DNA of 64,000 nt from Dermabacteraceae bacterium TAE3-ERU27 (GCA_019218415.1 JAHUUL010000002.1:1-64000); one strand, 5' to 3'; shown: positions 20,836-29,192, counted from the first letter of the stretch. Made by a program: numbers and translations. The notes: generated by a model not told the origin, from the sequence alone.

Positions 20836-23368
20836 CGGGGTCCTCCTGGGAATCGGCGGGAACAAGCAGTGCAACGGGCCAGGAGGCCAGCAGGTCGGAA
20901 AGTCGCTGCGCCCCGCCAGAGATGGTTTCTCCGGTCAAAAGGTCGCGCCAGTGGCCAGCGGGCAGGACCACGGTATCGTCGCGCCAACCGCCCCGATGGG
21001 CTAACGAATACCCCAAACGGGTGATCACAGTGATGGCGCCGATATTGCGAGCGTCCTGCGCCGCAGGGGTTTCTTCCGCATCGCTGGCGTGAACGCGCGC
21101 GAAAGCCACCGCGTGGCCAGTAGTCGTAGCGATCGGCAGGTAAGCGGCATCGCGCCCGTGGAAGAACTCCGGTTTTTCGCGGCGCAGCCGTAGCGCACTG
21201 TGCGTCAGGAACTGTTTTTCATCCGCCAGGCCTTCGGGCCGTGCCCCGCTAAGCATCCTCTCCAGGCGTTCCGCAGCCAGCTCATGATTTACCGGGCGGC
21301 GGTTATCCGGATCCACCAGAGAGATGTCTATCCGTTCCTGCCCCTGGTAGACGTCGGGCACGCCCGGCATGGTGAGCTGAATCAGCTTCTGCCCCAACAC
21401 CGCGGTGCGCACATGCGGCAGCGTCTTGCGGGTCCACTGGGTCAGAACTTCCGCAACCTTTTCGTTCTTTAGTGCCGCACGCGCGAAGTCGCTCACCTGG
21501 GATTCGTATTCGCTGTTTTGCGCTGTCCAGGTGGTGTGCAGTTTCGCTTCCCGCATCGCCTTCAGCAGGTAACCGGTGAGGCGTTCTTCGCTGATTGTCT
21601 CTATCTCGCTACCGGGTAACTCCCAGCAGGCCGCGAGAGTCTGCCAAAACAGGGTCTCGATTCCCGGATCGACCAGCGCCCCGCGCTGCGCGGCGGTGGC
21701 CTCACGCAGTTCGGTCACCGTGTCCAGCCATTCGTGGGGCATCTCGGTTAATACCGCGAGACGGGCGCGGGTGTCCTCGCTGCGTTTCGTGTCGTGCGTG
21801 GAAAGCGTGGTCATGGAATCAGGGAAGCTGTGCACCATGCGCCGAGCGTGTTCGTGCAGCTCGTCCGGGTCCACGCCGATAATGCGCGGATCGCTGCCAA
21901 CCTCGTTTACCCCGACGAACCGGTTATAGCGATAAAAAGCTGTGTCCTCCAGAGACTTTGCCTGTACCGGCCCGCAGGTTTGCGCGAAACGGATTACGAA
22001 TTCGCGGCGGCGCGGAGAATTCGTGCGTCCGGCGCTTCCCGCCTCGTCGCCGCAGGCCAAAGCCACGACCAGCTCCAGCGTGTCGAGGTCTTCCTCGTCC
22101 AGGTGGCGCTTTGCGCGCTCGGCAGCCTCCGCAATGACCGCGCGCTCGGCTGCGGGCGCAGGTTCCGTCGGCACAATATAGGCGCGATAACGATCCATTC
22201 CCTGCAAAAGAGCGAGAATGCACGACTCAAGTTGCCGCCTAGTGTGATCGCGCAGGCGGATATCGTACTGGCAGATCGTATAGGCGAGATCGGTTAGGCG
22301 GCGCACCTCCGCGTACAGGGAGTTGGCTACGATCTCCTGCTTCGCTTGGGCGGCTACCTGGCCAAACGTGCGAACGTCACCGGTGGCCTGCTGCCAGGCG
22401 ACCGTGAGAGCGTCTGCTCCGCGCGGATCGTGGAACAGGCCGCCGACCCGCCAGAGAGCGTCGTAGCCGGTGGTGCCCGCGCAGGGCATGTCTTGCGGGA
22501 GGGTCTCTTCTCCCTCCAGGATCTTTTCCACGACGACCCAGGCGTTATCGCTGGCCTCTGCCAGGTCGCGCAGGTAGCCGCGCGGATCGGCCAGGCCATC
22601 CGGATGATCGATGCGGAAGCCGTCTATCACTCCCTCCGCGTGGAGCTTCAGTAGCAGCTCGTGGCTGGCGGCGAACACCTCAGGTTCTTCAACCCGGATG
22701 GCCGCCAGAGTATCGACGTCGAAGAAACGCCTGTAGTTGAGCTCGTCATCCGCGACCTTCCAGTAGGCCAAGCGATACCACTGCCGCTCCAGCAGATCCG
22801 CGAGCGGCAGATTCTCAGTGTGCGGCGCGACCGGAAAAACGTGATCGTAATACCGCACCACGGTCTCGCTGCGGGTTTCCTGCGACCCCGCGTGCAGCGG
22901 TATCTCCACCGTGTCCAGGGTGATCTCGCCGCGCCCCAGGACGTTACCGATTTTGTCTCCCAAAACCGGCATCAGGATGGCCCCGCTACCGTGCAAATCC
23001 ACGTCGAACCATTTGGCGTACGGGGATTCGGAGCCTTCTTTCAGGACCGACCAGAGCGCTTGGTTGTGCCAGACGGGGGAGGGAACCGCCATGTGGTTTG
23101 GGACTACGTCCACCACCAGGCCGATGCCGGCAGCATGCGCGGTGTCTGCCAACTTTCGCAGTCCCGCTTCGCCCCCTATATCGCTGCTGATACGAGAGTG
23201 GTCAACCACGTCATACCCGTGGCGTGAACCCGGTGCCGCCTGCAAAACAGGGGAACAGAAGATATGGGATACCCCTAGCCGGGATAGGTAGGGCACCAGC
23301 GCGGCCGCGTCGTGGGCGGTGAAGTCCGCGTGCAGTTGTAACCGATAGGTGGAAAGAACTTTACGCAT
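20828..23368 (-). CDS. treY: Malto-oligosyltrehalose synthase
   Basis: Rearranges the reducing-end linkage of maltodextrins to alpha,alpha-1,1, the first step of the TreYZ route. 846 residues, the usual long GH13 form. Visible motifs are VVDVVPNHMA, GFRIDHPDGLADP (nucleophile Asp), VVVEKILEGEE (acid/base Glu) and STHDTKRSED. The N-terminus STYRLQLHADFTAHDA is characteristic of TreY. An AGGAG site lies just before the ATG. It is 48 bases downstream of glgX, in one operon. Confidence 0.94.
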   Translation of the reverse strand: MRKVLSTYRLQLHADFTAHDAAALVPYLSRLGVSHIFCSPVLQAAPGSRHGYDVVDHSRISSDIGGEAGLRKLADTAHAAGIGLVVDVVPNHMAVPSPVWHNQALWSVLKEGSESPYAKWFDVDLHGSGAILMPVLGDKIGNVLGRGEITLDTVEIPLHAGSQETRSETVVRYYDHVFPVAPHTENLPLADLLERQWYRLAYWKVADDELNYRRFFDVDTLAAIRVEEPEVFAASHELLLKLHAEGVIDGFRIDHPDGLADPRGYLRDLAEASDNAWVVVEKILEGEETLPQDMPCAGTTGYDALWRVGGLFHDPRGADALTVAWQQATGDVRTFGQVAAQAKQEIVANSLYAEVRRLTDLAYTICQYDIRLRDHTRRQLESCILALLQGMDRYRAYIVPTEPAPAAERAVIAEAAERAKRHLDEEDLDTLELVVALACGDEAGSAGRTNSPRRREFVIRFAQTCGPVQAKSLEDTAFYRYNRFVGVNEVGSDPRIIGVDPDELHEHARRMVHSFPDSMTTLSTHDTKRSEDTRARLAVLTEMPHEWLDTVTELREATAAQRGALVDPGIETLFWQTLAACWELPGSEIETISEERLTGYLLKAMREAKLHTTWTAQNSEYESQVSDFARAALKNEKVAEVLTQWTRKTLPHVRTAVLGQKLIQLTMPGVPDVYQGQERIDISLVDPDNRRPVNHELAAERLERMLSGARPEGLADEKQFLTHSALRLRREKPEFFHGRDAAYLPIATTTGHAVAFARVHASDAEETPAAQDARNIGAITVITRLGYSLAHRGGWRDDTVVLPAGHWRDLLTGETISGGAQRLSDLLASWPVALLVPADSQEDPGA

Positions 23369-23416
23369 CGTGTCTCCTTTAAGACGCTCGCGGCCGCGCT
23401 CTGCGCGAAACGCGTT

Positions 23417-25531
23417 TTAGCTTGTGGGCTGGTGCTTAAATGCCATAACGCAATGGGGAGGAAGCGACAGATTAGCTCCCGGCTGGAGGGAGGCTTCTTC
23501 GTCTAGCGTCCCCGAGGTGTCCAGCATCGGTTGCCACTCACCGCCCAGCTCCGCGAGGGGCAGCACGAAACTTACCTCGTAGGAAGAGCCGTTGAAGAGC
23601 AACAGCAGGGAATCGTCGACGATCCTCTCGCCGCGCACATCGGGCTCGGGGATAGCATCGCCGTTGAGGAAAACGGTGATGCACTTCGAATCCGCGTTGT
23701 TCCAGTCCTGTTCACCCATCGGGGTGCCGCCGGTAGAGAACCACATAACATCCGGCAGGGCTGCTTCGGTATTCTCCGTTACCTCGCCCGTCAGGAAGCG
23801 GCGCCGACGAAGCACCGGGTGTTTTTTGCGTAGCTCGATCAGCTTGCGCGTGAAAGCTAACAGCTCTTCCTGATCGGGGGAGAGGCTCCAGTCCATCCAG
23901 GAGATTTCGTTGTCCTGGCAGTAACCGTTGTTGTTTCCGCCCTGGCTACGTCCCAGTTCATCGCCGTGCAGCAGCATCGGGACGCCCTGCGAGAACAGTA
24001 GCGTAGAAAGGAAGTTCTTTTGCTGGCGCAGGCGTAGCGCGTTAACGTCGGGATTATCGCTCCGGCCCTCTTCGCCGCAGTTCCAGGAACGGTTATGTTC
24101 CTCGCCGTCGCGGCCGCCTTCCTGATTGGCATCGTTATGGCGCTCGTTGTAAGAGACCAGGTCGCGAAGCGTGAAACCGTCGTGAGCCGTGACGAAATTG
24201 ATGGAGGCGATGGGCGTGCGGCCGGTGTGCTCGTAGAGATCGGAGGAACCGGAAAGGCGCGCCGCGAACTCGCCGATCACGCCCGGCTGGGAGCGGTGGA
24301 AGTCCCGGATTACGTCGCGGTACTTGCCGTTCCATTCGCTCCACAGGGGAGGGAACCCGCCTACCTGATAGCCGCCTTCACCCAGATCCCAGGGTTCCGC
24401 AATCAGCTTTACCTGCGAAATGATCGGATCTTGCTGAATGATGTCGAAGAAGGCGGACAGCCGGTCTACCTCGTGCAGTTCGCGGGCGAGGGTGGAGGCT
24501 AGGTCAAAGCGGAAGCCGTCCACGTGCATTTCGGTAACCCAATAGCGCAGCGAATCCATAATTAGCTGGAGAACGTGCGGGGTGCGCATCAGCAGGGAGT
24601 TACCGGTGCCGGTGGTGTCGTAGTAGTGGCTGCGATCGCCGTCCACCAATCGGTAGTAGGCCGCGTTATCGATACCCCGGAAGCAAAGGGTCGGCCCCAT
24701 ATGGTTGCCCTCCGCGGTGTGGTTATAGACCACATCAAGGATGACTTCGATGTCGGCCTCGTGCAGCGCCTTCACCATCTGCTTGAATTCTTGCACCTGC
24801 TGGCCTAGCTGCCCTCCGTGCGCGTATTCATTGTGGGGCGCGAAGAAACCGATGGTGTTATAGCCCCAGTAGTTGCGCAGTCCCTTTTCCTGCAGATGCC
24901 CGTCCTGCACGAACTGGTGCACAGGCATCAGTTCGATCGCGGTCACGCCGAGCGACTTCAGATAATCAATGATTACCGGATGCGCCATGGCCAGGTAGGA
25001 ACCACGAATGTCTGCGGGGATCTCGGGATGCAGCTGGGTGAGCCCCTTTACGTGAGCCTCATAGATGACGGACTCGTGGTACTCATGGTGCGGCGGATGA
25101 TCGTTTCCCCAGTCGAAATACGGAGAAACCACTACCGAATGCATGGTGTGCTGCGCGGAATCTTCGCGATTTTGTTGCGTCGGATCCTGGAAGTCGTAGG
25201 AGAACAGCGAAGGGTGATTACCGGTCATGCCGGCGATTGCCTTCGCGTAGGGGTCCAGCAGAAGCTTGCTTGCATCACAGCGGTGCCCAGCTGCCGGATC
25301 GTAGGGGCCGTGTACGCGGTATCCGTAACGTTGACCGGGCTGCACTCCCGGCAGGTAGACGTGCCATACGTAGGCGTCCTGCTCGGTCATCTCGATCCGG
25401 GTTTCTGTTCCGTCTTCTGCGAGCAGACAGAGATCTACTCGATCCGCTACCTCTGAAAAGAGGGCAAAGTTAGTGCCGCTACCGTCAAAGGTCGCGCCGA
25501 GAGGGTAGGGATTGCCAGGCCAAGTTTGCAT
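23417..25531 (-). CDS. glgX: Glycogen debranching enzyme GlgX/TreX
   Basis: A 704-residue isoamylase-type GH13 enzyme removing alpha-1,6 branches, supplying linear maltodextrin to TreY. An N-terminal CBM48 (YPLGATFDGSGTNFALFSEV) precedes VILDVVYNHTAEGN, GFRFDLASTLAR, AEPWDLGEGGY and FVTAHDGFTLRDL. As first gene of glgX-treY-treZ it corresponds to TreX of other trehalose operons. No ribosome site precedes ATG 25531; instead TAGAGT lies six bases upstream, suggesting a leaderless mRNA. Confidence 0.93.
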   Translation of the reverse strand: MQTWPGNPYPLGATFDGSGTNFALFSEVADRVDLCLLAEDGTETRIEMTEQDAYVWHVYLPGVQPGQRYGYRVHGPYDPAAGHRCDASKLLLDPYAKAIAGMTGNHPSLFSYDFQDPTQQNREDSAQHTMHSVVVSPYFDWGNDHPPHHEYHESVIYEAHVKGLTQLHPEIPADIRGSYLAMAHPVIIDYLKSLGVTAIELMPVHQFVQDGHLQEKGLRNYWGYNTIGFFAPHNEYAHGGQLGQQVQEFKQMVKALHEADIEVILDVVYNHTAEGNHMGPTLCFRGIDNAAYYRLVDGDRSHYYDTTGTGNSLLMRTPHVLQLIMDSLRYWVTEMHVDGFRFDLASTLARELHEVDRLSAFFDIIQQDPIISQVKLIAEPWDLGEGGYQVGGFPPLWSEWNGKYRDVIRDFHRSQPGVIGEFAARLSGSSDLYEHTGRTPIASINFVTAHDGFTLRDLVSYNERHNDANQEGGRDGEEHNRSWNCGEEGRSDNPDVNALRLRQQKNFLSTLLFSQGVPMLLHGDELGRSQGGNNNGYCQDNEISWMDWSLSPDQEELLAFTRKLIELRKKHPVLRRRRFLTGEVTENTEAALPDVMWFSTGGTPMGEQDWNNADSKCITVFLNGDAIPEPDVRGERIVDDSLLLLFNGSSYEVSFVLPLAELGGEWQPMLDTSGTLDEEASLQPGANLSLPPHCVMAFKHQPTS

Positions 25532-25543
25532 GTTGCAACTCTA
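25532..25543 (-). promoter_or_regulatory. Candidate -10 for leaderless glgX transcript
   Basis: On minus, TAGAGT (25543-25538), then TGCAAC, then the ATG at 25531. This would start transcription at or beside the A of the start codon and drive the trehalose operon. Confidence 0.5.
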
Positions 25544-25574
25544 TCCCCGTTCCCCAGATAAGGGCGGAACAGAC

Positions 25575-25603
25575 ACAAAAAAGCCTCCCAGCTGGGAGGC
25601 TTT
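25575..25603 (-). terminator. Terminator of the tRNA-Val(CAC) transcript
   Basis: AAAGCCTCCCAG/CTGGGAGGCTTT (25580-25603) is a perfect 24-base palindrome. Read on minus it is followed by more T residues, directly downstream of the minus-strand tRNA-Val and before glgX. Confidence 0.85.
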
Positions 25604-25615
25604 AACTTTTAAGGG

Positions 25616-25687
25616 TGGGCGATACTGGGATCGAACCAGTGACCTCTTCCGTGTGAAGGAAGCGCGCTACCACTACGCCAATCGCCC
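25616..25687 (-). tRNA. tRNA-Val (anticodon CAC)
   Basis: On minus, acceptor GGGCGAT pairs with ATCGCCC; anticodon stem CTTCC/GGAAG encloses TTCACAC, giving anticodon CAC for GUG codons. The T arm has GGTTCGATCCC. The CCA end is not encoded. The gene differs from the plus-strand tRNA-Val at 26056 in only four positions. Confidence 0.94.
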
Positions 25688-25705
25688 GGCGTGCACATAA
25701 ATATA

Positions 25706-25722
25706 CCCGAGGTTTACTCGGG
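25706..25722. other. Small hairpin between divergent tRNA genes
   Basis: CCCGAG (25706-25711) pairs with CTCGGG (25717-25722) around GTTTA. It lies in the 170 bases separating the minus tRNA-Val from the plus tRNA-Gly, where promoters for both must lie. Role unknown. Confidence 0.35.
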
Positions 25723-25857
25723 TGATGACCAAAAGCCCCCAAATGTTTCCTGTGCCACAAGGGGCCGTTTTCGATTTGCGCGACCCCCGCGGCTTCGGTA
25801 ATGTTTTCGTTGTCAGCCGGTGAGGCGCCGAGAAAACGGAGCTTCACTGATTGATCT

Positions 25858-25930
25858 GCGGACGTGGCTCAGTTGGTAGAGCATCACCTTGCCAAGGTGA
25901 GGGTCGCGGGTTCGAGTCCCGTCGTCCGCT
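25858..25930 (+). tRNA. tRNA-Gly (anticodon GCC)
   Basis: Acceptor GCGGACG pairs with CGTCCGC; anticodon stem TCACC/GGTGA encloses TTGCCAA, anticodon GCC. The T arm GGTTCGAGTCCC is standard. First of three plus-strand tRNA genes. Confidence 0.95.
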
Positions 25931-25958
25931 CGAGTGATGGATTATTCCATATCTCCGC

Positions 25959-26029
25959 GGTGGGTTGGCCGAGAGGCGAGGCAACGGCCTGCAAAGCCGT
26001 GTACACGGGTTCGAATCCCGTACCCACCT
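25959..26029 (+). tRNA. tRNA-Cys (anticodon GCA)
   Basis: Acceptor GGTGGGT pairs with ACCCACC; anticodon stem ACGGC/GCCGT encloses CTGCAAA, anticodon GCA. The T arm has GGTTCGAATCCC. It lies 28 bases after tRNA-Gly, probably in one transcript. Confidence 0.94.
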
Positions 26030-26055
26030 CGCAGTTCGGACAGCTTCCGAACCTA

Positions 26056-26130
26056 GGGCGATTGGCGCAGCGGTAGCGCGCTTCCCTGACACGGAAGAGG
26101 TCACTGGTTCGATCCCAGTATCGCCCACCA
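26056..26130 (+). tRNA. tRNA-Val (anticodon GAC)
   Basis: Acceptor GGGCGAT pairs with ATCGCCC; anticodon stem CTTCC/GGAAG encloses CTGACAC, anticodon GAC for GUC/GUU. The three bases after the discriminator A are CCA (26128-26130), so the 3' end appears encoded here, unlike its minus-strand paralogue. Confidence 0.94.
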
Positions 26131-26134
26131 GAAC

Positions 26135-26164
26135 CCCCTGTTAACAGCAGGGGCTTTTTTATTT
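26135..26164 (+). terminator. Terminator of the tRNA Gly-Cys-Val cluster
   Basis: CCCCTG (26135-26140) pairs with CAGGGG (26148-26153), followed by CTTTTTTATTT. Confidence 0.85.
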
Positions 26165-26192
26165 CCTCCCCCATTTTCCCGGCCTGCACTGT

Positions 26193-26211
26193 TTAGGTTA
26201 GCCTTGCAAGG
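26193..26211 (+). promoter_or_regulatory. DtxR/IdeR-like iron box
   Basis: TTAGGTTAGCCTTGCAAGG matches 13 of 19 positions of the DtxR consensus TTAGGTTAGCCTAACCTAA, with a perfect left half. It lies about 30 bases before the 26242 gene. The embedded TAGGTT may be the -10, so a bound repressor would block it. Confidence 0.6.
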
Positions 26212-26241
26212 CTTTTATTCCCCCTGATCGGAGAAGGAAAA

Positions 26242-26787
26242 ATGGAAACAAACAGGTATCGCCCGATCGCGCGGGTGCTTTCCGTGCTGCTTTTGGTTGG
26301 CGGCATGGTTCTTATCGCCGGCGGTCTATTCACCCATTCCCAGGTTTCTGCGCAGCTTGCGCAAGAGAAAATCTCGATGCCGCAGGGGGAGGCAATCGCG
26401 AAGCTGAAAGACGAAAGCTCGCGCAAAAATCTTGAGGCGTATGCGGGGCAGCAGCTCACAACCGGACCTCAGGCAAAAGCCTTCGCGGATCACTTCGTTT
26501 GGCAGCACCTGATGGCTGCATCCGGCGGGAAGACCTACGCCGAAGTCTCCGGCGAACTCATAAAGAAGTCGCAGGGGATGACTCCCGAACAGGTGCAGGC
26601 AAATCCTGAGTTAAATAAGTTGCAGGGGCTCAAACAGCAGATGTTCATGGGGAACTCGCTGCGCGGGATGCTGCTAAACGCTTATGCGTGGTGGACCGCC
26701 GGGAGCGTGTGCCTTTGGGGAGGGATGGCTCTTGCTGGGCTCGCCCTGGCATTTGGGGCCTTTGGATTCTTCCCTAGGAAACGCTAG
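26242..26787 (+). CDS. Two-helix membrane protein (family often mislabelled LigA dioxygenase)
   Basis: A 181-residue protein with transmembrane helices at about 10-32 and 148-173 and an extracytoplasmic middle domain. The segment KISMPQGEAIAKLKDES, then AYAGQQLTTGPQAKAFADHF, resembles actinobacterial membrane proteins annotated as aromatic ring-opening dioxygenase LigA; no dioxygenase motif is visible and that label is probably wrong. GAGAAGG precedes the ATG. A DtxR-like box upstream and the FTR1/P19 genes downstream suggest iron-linked expression. Molecular function unknown. Confidence 0.75.
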   Translation: METNRYRPIARVLSVLLLVGGMVLIAGGLFTHSQVSAQLAQEKISMPQGEAIAKLKDESSRKNLEAYAGQQLTTGPQAKAFADHFVWQHLMAASGGKTYAEVSGELIKKSQGMTPEQVQANPELNKLQGLKQQMFMGNSLRGMLLNAYAWWTAGSVCLWGGMALAGLALAFGAFGFFPRKR

Positions 26788-26805
26788 GGGGTAAGGCTCT
26801 CGTTG

Positions 26806-26843
26806 GAGGGGTGTGGGGTAGGTCCTCGCGCCCCTCTTTTTAT
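26806..26843 (+). terminator. Terminator of the 26242 gene
   Basis: GAGGGGTG (26806-26813) pairs with CGCCCCTC (26829-26836, one G-U), followed by TTTTTAT. Its right arm is also the left arm of the larger hairpin that follows, so the two folds exclude each other. Confidence 0.75.
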
Positions 26844-26878
26844 GTCGCTTTTTCTAAAAGTGACATAAAAAGAGGGGC
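26830..26878. repeat. 23-bp near-perfect inverted repeat with 3-base loop
   Basis: GCCCCTCTTTTTATGTC (26830-26846) pairs with GACATAAAAAGAGGGGC (26862-26878); the stem continues inward by six more pairs (one G-U) to a TCT loop. No T run follows on either strand, so it is not a simple terminator. It lies between the 26242 gene and the FTR1 promoter. Confidence 0.85.
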
Positions 26879-26927
26879 TATAGCGTCTTTGTGGGGCGGT
26901 GGCATGGGTAAGTGATAAGGCAGACAG

Positions 26928-26946
26928 CAAGTGTAGCTTTACCTAA
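26928..26946. promoter_or_regulatory. DtxR/IdeR-like iron box before FTR1 gene
   Basis: CAAGTGTAGCTTTACCTAA matches 13 of 19 positions of the DtxR consensus, with a good right half (ACCTAA). It lies about 55 bases before the permease start and would overlap its promoter region. Confidence 0.55.
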
Positions 26947-26999
26947 CCCGGTGTTAATCTGCTGCTGATCCTAACGGAGCATATGAGGAGCGGACATAC

Positions 27000-28364
27000 A
27001 TGGATGTGGCGGCCGGCCAATATAGCCCAAAACGATTCGGGGTCGGGTCAGACCTCCCGATTCGGCGCAACATTCTTTTTCTGACGCTACTTTCAATTCT
27101 GTTCGCTTCTTTGTTGGCGATTCCTGCCGCGCATGCCGAAGGCGAAGCAAGGGATAATCAGGCCATCGCATTAAAAGTGGTGGACGTTCTAGATAAAGCC
27201 AGCGATTCCGCTAAAAAAGGTGACTTCCAGTCTGCCTATAGGCTCGTACAGGCCTCCTATTTCGACTATTACGACCCGCTGCTAGAGGGACCGTCCCGGA
27301 TTCTTTCCGGTGGGCGAAAGATAAAGATGGAAAGCCTCTACGGGGATGCCAAGCGCGCAGCCAAACAGGAAGACGAGGCGGCTTTCCAGGACGCCGTAGC
27401 GCAGCTGCGAGTGGGAGTCGTACGCGACGCGATGATTTTGGACGGGGTGCTCGATGACGAAGCTGACGAACCCGTCAAGATTGCCGCGGCGGAAAAGGTT
27501 CTCAAAGATCGGCAGACCCTAGCCGTAGATCAGGGGAGCAGAGAGAGCTTCTCCTTCATCACCGCGTTCACGATTCTGCTGCGTGAGGGGCTGGAAGCAC
27601 TCTTGGTGGTCGCAGCCATTGTGCTTTACCTGGTGCGCAGCGGAAATAGGCACCTAAACAAGTACGTTTACGCCGGTGTTGGTGCAGGCGTTGTACTTTC
27701 GCTGGTGCTGTCGGTCGTCTTCACCAAGTTGGTGGAAAATGCCGGTGCCGCACAGGAAATGCTAGAGGGCATCACGATGTTCATCGCGGTATTCGTGCTC
27801 TTCTACATCTCCAACTGGATGCTCTCTAAGTCTGACGGAGCCGCTTGGCAGAAATTCGTGCAGGAAAAGGTGGATCGGTCCATATCGCAGCAAAAGACCT
27901 GGCTGCTCGCGTTCGCCGCTTTTCTTGCCGTGGCTCGTGAAGGCGCCGAGCTGGTGCTGTTCTACGTAGCTGCTTTTTCGGGAGATCGTTCCGACCCGCT
28001 ATGGGTTACCTATGGCATTGTCGCGGCAGTGGCAGTGCTGGCGGTAATTTTCGTAATCTTCCGCTTCTACGCGGTGAAACTTCCTATTGGGCTGGTATTC
28101 AAAGGAACTTCGCTGCTGCTATTCATGCTCGCAATCACCTTCGTTGGGAACGGTGTTGGGGAGCTCGGCGAGGCCGGGTTCATTGTTGGGCAGACGGATA
28201 TCCCCTCGCTGCATTGGCTAACATTCCCGGATCTTGGCATTTACCCCAAAGCCGAGACCCTGTTGCCGCAGCTAATCCTAATAATTGCCGCTGTGTGGCT
28301 GGGTCTTGCCCACCGCAAGTCTCTCGCTGAGAAAAAGCGTGAGGCGGAAAAGCAGAAGGCATGA
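27000..28364 (+). CDS. FTR1-family iron permease with N-terminal extracytoplasmic domain
   Basis: A 454-residue iron transporter. A signal sequence (hydrophobic to about residue 45, cleavage after AHA) leads to an extracytoplasmic helical domain (about 46-175), then seven membrane helices. The two REXXE iron-binding motifs are R195-EGL-E199 and R313-EGA-E317. This architecture resembles FetM more than plain EfeU, and a P19 protein follows, as in FetMP. GAGGAG lies nine bases before ATG 27000. A DtxR-like box upstream suggests repression when iron is plentiful. Confidence 0.9.
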   Translation: MDVAAGQYSPKRFGVGSDLPIRRNILFLTLLSILFASLLAIPAAHAEGEARDNQAIALKVVDVLDKASDSAKKGDFQSAYRLVQASYFDYYDPLLEGPSRILSGGRKIKMESLYGDAKRAAKQEDEAAFQDAVAQLRVGVVRDAMILDGVLDDEADEPVKIAAAEKVLKDRQTLAVDQGSRESFSFITAFTILLREGLEALLVVAAIVLYLVRSGNRHLNKYVYAGVGAGVVLSLVLSVVFTKLVENAGAAQEMLEGITMFIAVFVLFYISNWMLSKSDGAAWQKFVQEKVDRSISQQKTWLLAFAAFLAVAREGAELVLFYVAAFSGDRSDPLWVTYGIVAAVAVLAVIFVIFRFYAVKLPIGLVFKGTSLLLFMLAITFVGNGVGELGEAGFIVGQTDIPSLHWLTFPDLGIYPKAETLLPQLILIIAAVWLGLAHRKSLAEKKREAEKQKA

Positions 28365-28423
28365 GATCCCTGCGGGAAACCGCATTTTCTAACACATTGA
28401 AGTTGTAGGAAAGGACAGTCGTA

Positions 28424-29173
28424 ATGACTACCCCCCGTATGAACCGCCGTTCCGTACTTGGTCTTGGCGCGACCATGCTCCTCCTTGCTGGCTGCGACAA
28501 CGCCAAGAAGGAAGCCGACAAGATGGAGAAGAAGGCCGCTGCCGACAAGAAGGAAGAGGGTGACGCGAAGAAGGAGGAGGGCGATCCCCGTCTGAAGGAA
28601 TCCACTTGCGGTACCAAGGACGACGATGGTGGCGCTCACGAAATCCCCGTAGGCGAAGCCGAAGAGGGCCCCTTCAAGATGGCAGTAAACTACTTCCAGC
28701 CCGCCTACATGCTTCCCGGCACCGCCGACATGATGCCTTCCTACAAGGAATCCCTCTGCCACCTGGAGATGGACGTCAAGGTGAACAAGGAAGGCGTTAA
28801 GTACGGCTGGACCCTCGACGAGACTCCCGCTGGCCTCAACATCACCTACAAGGTTTTTGACGAGTCCGGCAAGGAGATCATCTCCGGCCCGTTCATGGAG
28901 ATGAACGCCGGCGATGGTTCGCACTACGGTACCAACGTGCCGCTGACCGCTCAGGAAAAGGGCCTTGTCGGCACCCTGCAGAAGCCGGGCAAGTTCACCC
29001 TGGTATTCAACATTGCTCCGCCGAAGGGCTACGGCCTACACGGCGATGCCCGCACCAAGGTTGAGGTCGATGGCTGGTTCAAGCCCTTCGACGTCAAGAT
29101 GGAATGGCTTTACACCGGCGAACAGCTCAAGTGCAAGGCTGAGGATCCGACCGCCCCGATCAAGAAGGGCTAA
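28424..29173 (+). CDS. P19/FetP-type iron-binding lipoprotein
   Basis: A 249-residue lipoprotein. The signal peptide NRRSVLGLGATMLLLAGC has a twin-arginine pair and a lipobox ending at Cys24, so Tat export and lipidation are likely. A Lys/Glu-rich linker (about 25-60, KKEE-type repeats) leads to the P19 domain (HEIPVGE, MAVNYFQPAYMLPG, CHLEMDVKV). P19 proteins bind metal, assisting FTR1 permeases. It lies 59 bases after the permease with an AAGGAC ribosome site. Codon use is strongly biased, implying high expression. Confidence 0.87.
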   Translation: MTTPRMNRRSVLGLGATMLLLAGCDNAKKEADKMEKKAAADKKEEGDAKKEEGDPRLKESTCGTKDDDGGAHEIPVGEAEEGPFKMAVNYFQPAYMLPGTADMMPSYKESLCHLEMDVKVNKEGVKYGWTLDETPAGLNITYKVFDESGKEIISGPFMEMNAGDGSHYGTNVPLTAQEKGLVGTLQKPGKFTLVFNIAPPKGYGLHGDARTKVEVDGWFKPFDVKMEWLYTGEQLKCKAEDPTAPIKKG

Positions 29174-29192
29174 GGTCTCTGCCTAGGCAAGC

